Source of the DNA: Reichenbachiella sp.
Lineage (GTDB): Bacteria; Bacteroidota; Bacteroidia; Cytophagales; Cyclobacteriaceae
DNA length: 64,000 nt
NCBI RefSeq assembly: GCF_033344935.1
Contig: NZ_JAWPMM010000001.1
Span: forward strand, 2,094,001 to 2,158,000
Direction: 5' to 3'
Shown: positions 61,620 to 64,000 of the stretch, one piece after another
How the letters are laid out: each line of letters opens with the position of its first letter
How positions within the stretch are numbered: the stretch's first letter is position 1
Notes under the pieces: model-generated
Seen by the model: only the letters and a program-made list of their open reading frames with translations
The model's database searches: none
What the model was told of the DNA's origin: nothing
Made by a program: the position numbers and the translations under genes

Positions 61620-63263
61620 TTAGAGTGCTTTGGCTTTTTCTTTGATTTTAACATTCAAAATGGCATGATTGAGAGAGTAGTCCACCGGGCAATCGATAAG
61701 ATGGACGCCATCAGTATTCAGACAGTGATTGAGCGTTTCGCTAAAGTCTGCATCACTCTTTATACGATGTCCTATTGCACCATAACTCTCTGCATACTTC
61801 ACAAAATCAGGGTTGTTATAATCCAGTCCGAAATTGTCAAATCCCATACCTTCCTGTTTCCATTTGATCATGCCGTAGGCGTTGTCATTTAATATGATGA
61901 CTACCACATGAAGGTTTTCTCTTACGGCGGTTTCCAGTTCTTGAGAATTCATCATAAACCCACCGTCTCCGCAAACTGCAATAACTTTTTTGTCTGGGTG
62001 AATCAGTTTGGCCGCCATGGCAGAAGGTAAACCGGCGCCCATCGTGGCTAGTGCATTGTCAAGTAGCAAGGTATTAGGCTCATAGCATTTATAATTTCGA
62101 GCAAACCAAATTTTGTATACCCCATTGTCGAGTGTGACAATCCCATCTGATGGCATGAGCTTTCTAATTTCATTTACGATACGCTGTGGGAGCATCGGAT
62201 ATCTGTCGTCTTGGAAATATTTTGATATATGTGATTCTACTTCTTCATCTACTTTTTTGAAAAAACTAAAATCCCAGTGCTTTTGTTTGGTGATGCCCTC
62301 CATAATTTCCCAAACAGATGCGGCGATGTCTCCAAGGACATCCAAATCGGGGAAATAAACCTGATCTACTTCAGCTGAGAAGAAGTTGATGTGAATGACT
62401 TTTTTACCACCATGCTCCATGAAAAATGGGGGCTTCTCTATGACATCATGTCCTACGTTAATAATTAAATCGGCTTTGTCAATGGCATAGTGTAGATAAT
62501 CATTGGATGAAAGGGCTGCAGTGCCAATGTGCTGATCGTGTCGATTGTCGACTACTCCTTTTCCCATTTGGGTATCGAAGAAATAGATCCCTGTTTTTTC
62601 TATGAGTTTGAGTAGAGCGTTTCCGGTTCTTTTTCTATTAGCACCAGCACCAATTAGTATGAGCGGCATTTTTGATGCCTCAATCATGTTGATGGCTTCT
62701 TTGATGGCCTTTGGGTCAGGGGCAGGTCTGCGAACTGCAGGAACACTAAATAGTGGTTCGTCTGCTGATTCGGCTGCTACGTCTTCAGGCAATTCAATAT
62801 GTGCAGCTCCTGGGCGTTCCTCAGAGGCCAATCGAAAGGCTTCTCTTATGATGGATGGGATATTGTTGGCGCTGACCACTTGTTTGGTATACTTGGTGAT
62901 GGGACGCATCATGTCTACCACATCAAGAATCTGGAATCTACCTTGCTTACTTTTTTTAATAGGCTTTTGTCCTGTGATCATTAGCATGGGCATAGCGCCC
63001 AACTGGGCATAAGCAGCAGGAGTAACCAAATTGGTTGCACCAGGTCCTAGTGTCGACAGGCAAACTCCCGGTTTCCCAGTAAGGCGTCCATAGGTGGCAG
63101 CCATAAAGCCAGCACCTTGTTCATGTCGGGTGAGTATCAGTCGGATAGTAGAGTCTTTTAGAGAATTGAGGAGGTCCAGGTTTTCTTCTCCTGGAATTCC
63201 AAAAATGTATTCTACACCTTCATTCTCCAGTGCTTGGACAAATAAATCAGAAGCTTTGGTCAT
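61620..63263 (-). CDS. ThDP-dependent enzyme, acetolactate synthase large-subunit type
   Basis: 547 residues. N-terminal FGIPGEENLDLL and the ThDP-activating Glu48 in TRHEQGAGFMAATYGRLTG; STLGPGATNLVTPAAYAQ; a central FAD/NAD-like domain; and the C-terminal ThDP site GDGGFMMNSQELETAVRENLHVVVIILNDN. No small-subunit gene or ilv genes are adjacent, so it is unlikely to be the biosynthetic enzyme; the catabolic or carboligase type is more probable. Operon with the aldehyde dehydrogenase. Confidence 0.88.
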   Translation of the reverse strand: MTKASDLFVQALENEGVEYIFGIPGEENLDLLNSLKDSTIRLILTRHEQGAGFMAATYGRLTGKPGVCLSTLGPGATNLVTPAAYAQLGAMPMLMITGQKPIKKSKQGRFQILDVVDMMRPITKYTKQVVSANNIPSIIREAFRLASEERPGAAHIELPEDVAAESADEPLFSVPAVRRPAPDPKAIKEAINMIEASKMPLILIGAGANRKRTGNALLKLIEKTGIYFFDTQMGKGVVDNRHDQHIGTAALSSNDYLHYAIDKADLIINVGHDVIEKPPFFMEHGGKKVIHINFFSAEVDQVYFPDLDVLGDIAASVWEIMEGITKQKHWDFSFFKKVDEEVESHISKYFQDDRYPMLPQRIVNEIRKLMPSDGIVTLDNGVYKIWFARNYKCYEPNTLLLDNALATMGAGLPSAMAAKLIHPDKKVIAVCGDGGFMMNSQELETAVRENLHVVVIILNDNAYGMIKWKQEGMGFDNFGLDYNNPDFVKYAESYGAIGHRIKSDADFSETLNHCLNTDGVHLIDCPVDYSLNHAILNVKIKEKAKAL

Positions 63264-63400
63264 GTCGTTTTCGTTTGGCTTGATCTACTTTGAATTTACG
63301 GCTTTAGCATGGACGTGCCAAGTGTCTGGATGATTTTATACCCTTAAAGGGCTAATGATCGGTATTTTTACTTACCTTAATATTTAAATAATGACGTGAA

Positions 63401-64000
63401 ATGGAAGAATTGATTGATTTTTTTACAGAAGTCCCCAGGTGGTTTAGAGCTACTGTGATTATTGGCGGATTGCTTGGATTCTGGATTCTGGAAGGTATTG
63501 TGCCCTTGTATCAATTTCAATATAATAAGCTCAAGCATGCTGGTGTTAATTTACTTTTTACATTGAGTACAGTGGTAATTGCTTTTGCTATGGCAGGCTT
63601 GCTGCTTCTAGCCTCGGATACCGTAGCTCAAAATCAATTTGGGTTGCTCTATCTGATTGACATGCCCTTGTGGCTGCAGGTCGTGATTGGTGTATTGTTG
63701 ATGGATTTAATAGGCGCTTATCTCATTCATTTAGTTGAGCACAAGGTGAAGTGGTTATGGAAATTTCATTTGGTACATCATTCGGATACGAATATCGATG
63801 TCACTAGCGGGCTACGTCATCATCCAGGTGAAGCGGTGTTTAGAATGATATTTACTATTTGTGCAGTAATCTTAATTGGCGCTCCAATGGGCATTATTAT
63901 GTTGTATCAAACGCTTTCTGGTCTTTTTGCACACCTGACACATACGAACACTTCACCGTTAGGAAAGTGGGATAAGACTTTTTCTTACTTGTTCGTCACA
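63401..64000 (+). CDS. Sterol desaturase family protein, 3' end cut by window
   Basis: 200 codons from ATG MEELIDFFTEVPRWFRATV to the right edge. About four hydrophobic segments and the first histidine boxes of the di-iron fold: HLVEH, HLVHHSDTN and RHHPGE; the last box lies beyond the edge. Members hydroxylate or desaturate membrane lipids. Divergent from the acetolactate-synthase-like gene across 137 bp. Related only distantly to the hydroxylase at 32456. Confidence 0.88.
   Translation, partial: MEELIDFFTEVPRWFRATVIIGGLLGFWILEGIVPLYQFQYNKLKHAGVNLLFTLSTVVIAFAMAGLLLLASDTVAQNQFGLLYLIDMPLWLQVVIGVLLMDLIGAYLIHLVEHKVKWLWKFHLVHHSDTNIDVTSGLRHHPGEAVFRMIFTICAVILIGAPMGIIMLYQTLSGLFAHLTHTNTSPLGKWDKTFSYLFVT

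Overview
The window looks like chromosome of a marine or soil gliding Bacteroidota, most likely order Cytophagales. The protein set fits: BshA of bacillithiol synthesis, a YfhO-type membrane protein, LytTR/LytS signalling, a TonB-dependent receptor, tandem rhomboids next to mutL, leucine-rich lipoproteins with the family's 'IPD..FE..L...GIDSD' opening, and DUF4157 proteins with the Bacteroidota N-terminal leader. Several promoters match the Bacteroidota -33 TTTG / -7 TAnnTTTG pattern. Genus cannot be fixed by reading alone. No rRNA, tRNA, CRISPR array or prophage was seen.

Layout. 0-10 kb is housekeeping and metabolism: a DJ-1/PfpI lipoprotein (cut by the window edge), bioB, a KDG kinase, a leucine-rich lipoprotein flanked by two copies of a twin-hairpin repeat, sppA, folK, a TauE/SafE exporter, and a cytochrome c / XdhC / MobA-like trio for a molybdenum hydroxylase whose structural subunits are not here. 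10-21.5 kb is a cell-surface block: YfhO, a GT4 and a TagB/TagF-like transferase, a methyltransferase, an asparagine-synthase-like protein, a MacB/FtsX permease and a GT2. 21.5-28.3 kb has a PAS histidine kinase, a jelly-roll lipoprotein, two rhomboids separated by a MntA/HepT toxin-antitoxin pair, and mutL. 28.3-38.5 kb holds a degenerate GH3/serine-hydrolase fusion, bshA, a fatty acid hydroxylase, a VWA/AAA pair, a LolD-like ATPase, an ArsR/SRPBCC pair with visible operators, and an EamA transporter.

38.5-45.6 kb is the accessory part. Minus-strand genes lie downstream of a minus-strand tyrosine recombinase: a cassette-like gene of unknown function, a 233-bp attC-like inverted element, an interrupted secreted-protein gene, a DUF4157 protein (HEAWH motif), a methyltransferase-TPR protein and a second protein with the same N-terminal leader but a different, possibly ADP-ribosyltransferase-like, C-terminus. 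I read this as an integron-like cassette platform next to eCIS-type (contractile injection) effector genes. It is the part most likely to be under-described.

45.6-53.4 kb has two paralogous serine hydrolases, an outer-membrane barrel, a LytS/LytTR two-component system with two LiaF-like membrane proteins, and a lipocalin-like secreted protein. 53.4-60 kb carries a YfiR / TonB receptor / YfiR / methyl-accepting-protein group that looks like one envelope sensing module. 60.2-64 kb ends with an aldehyde dehydrogenase, a ThDP enzyme of the acetolactate synthase type, and a truncated sterol desaturase.
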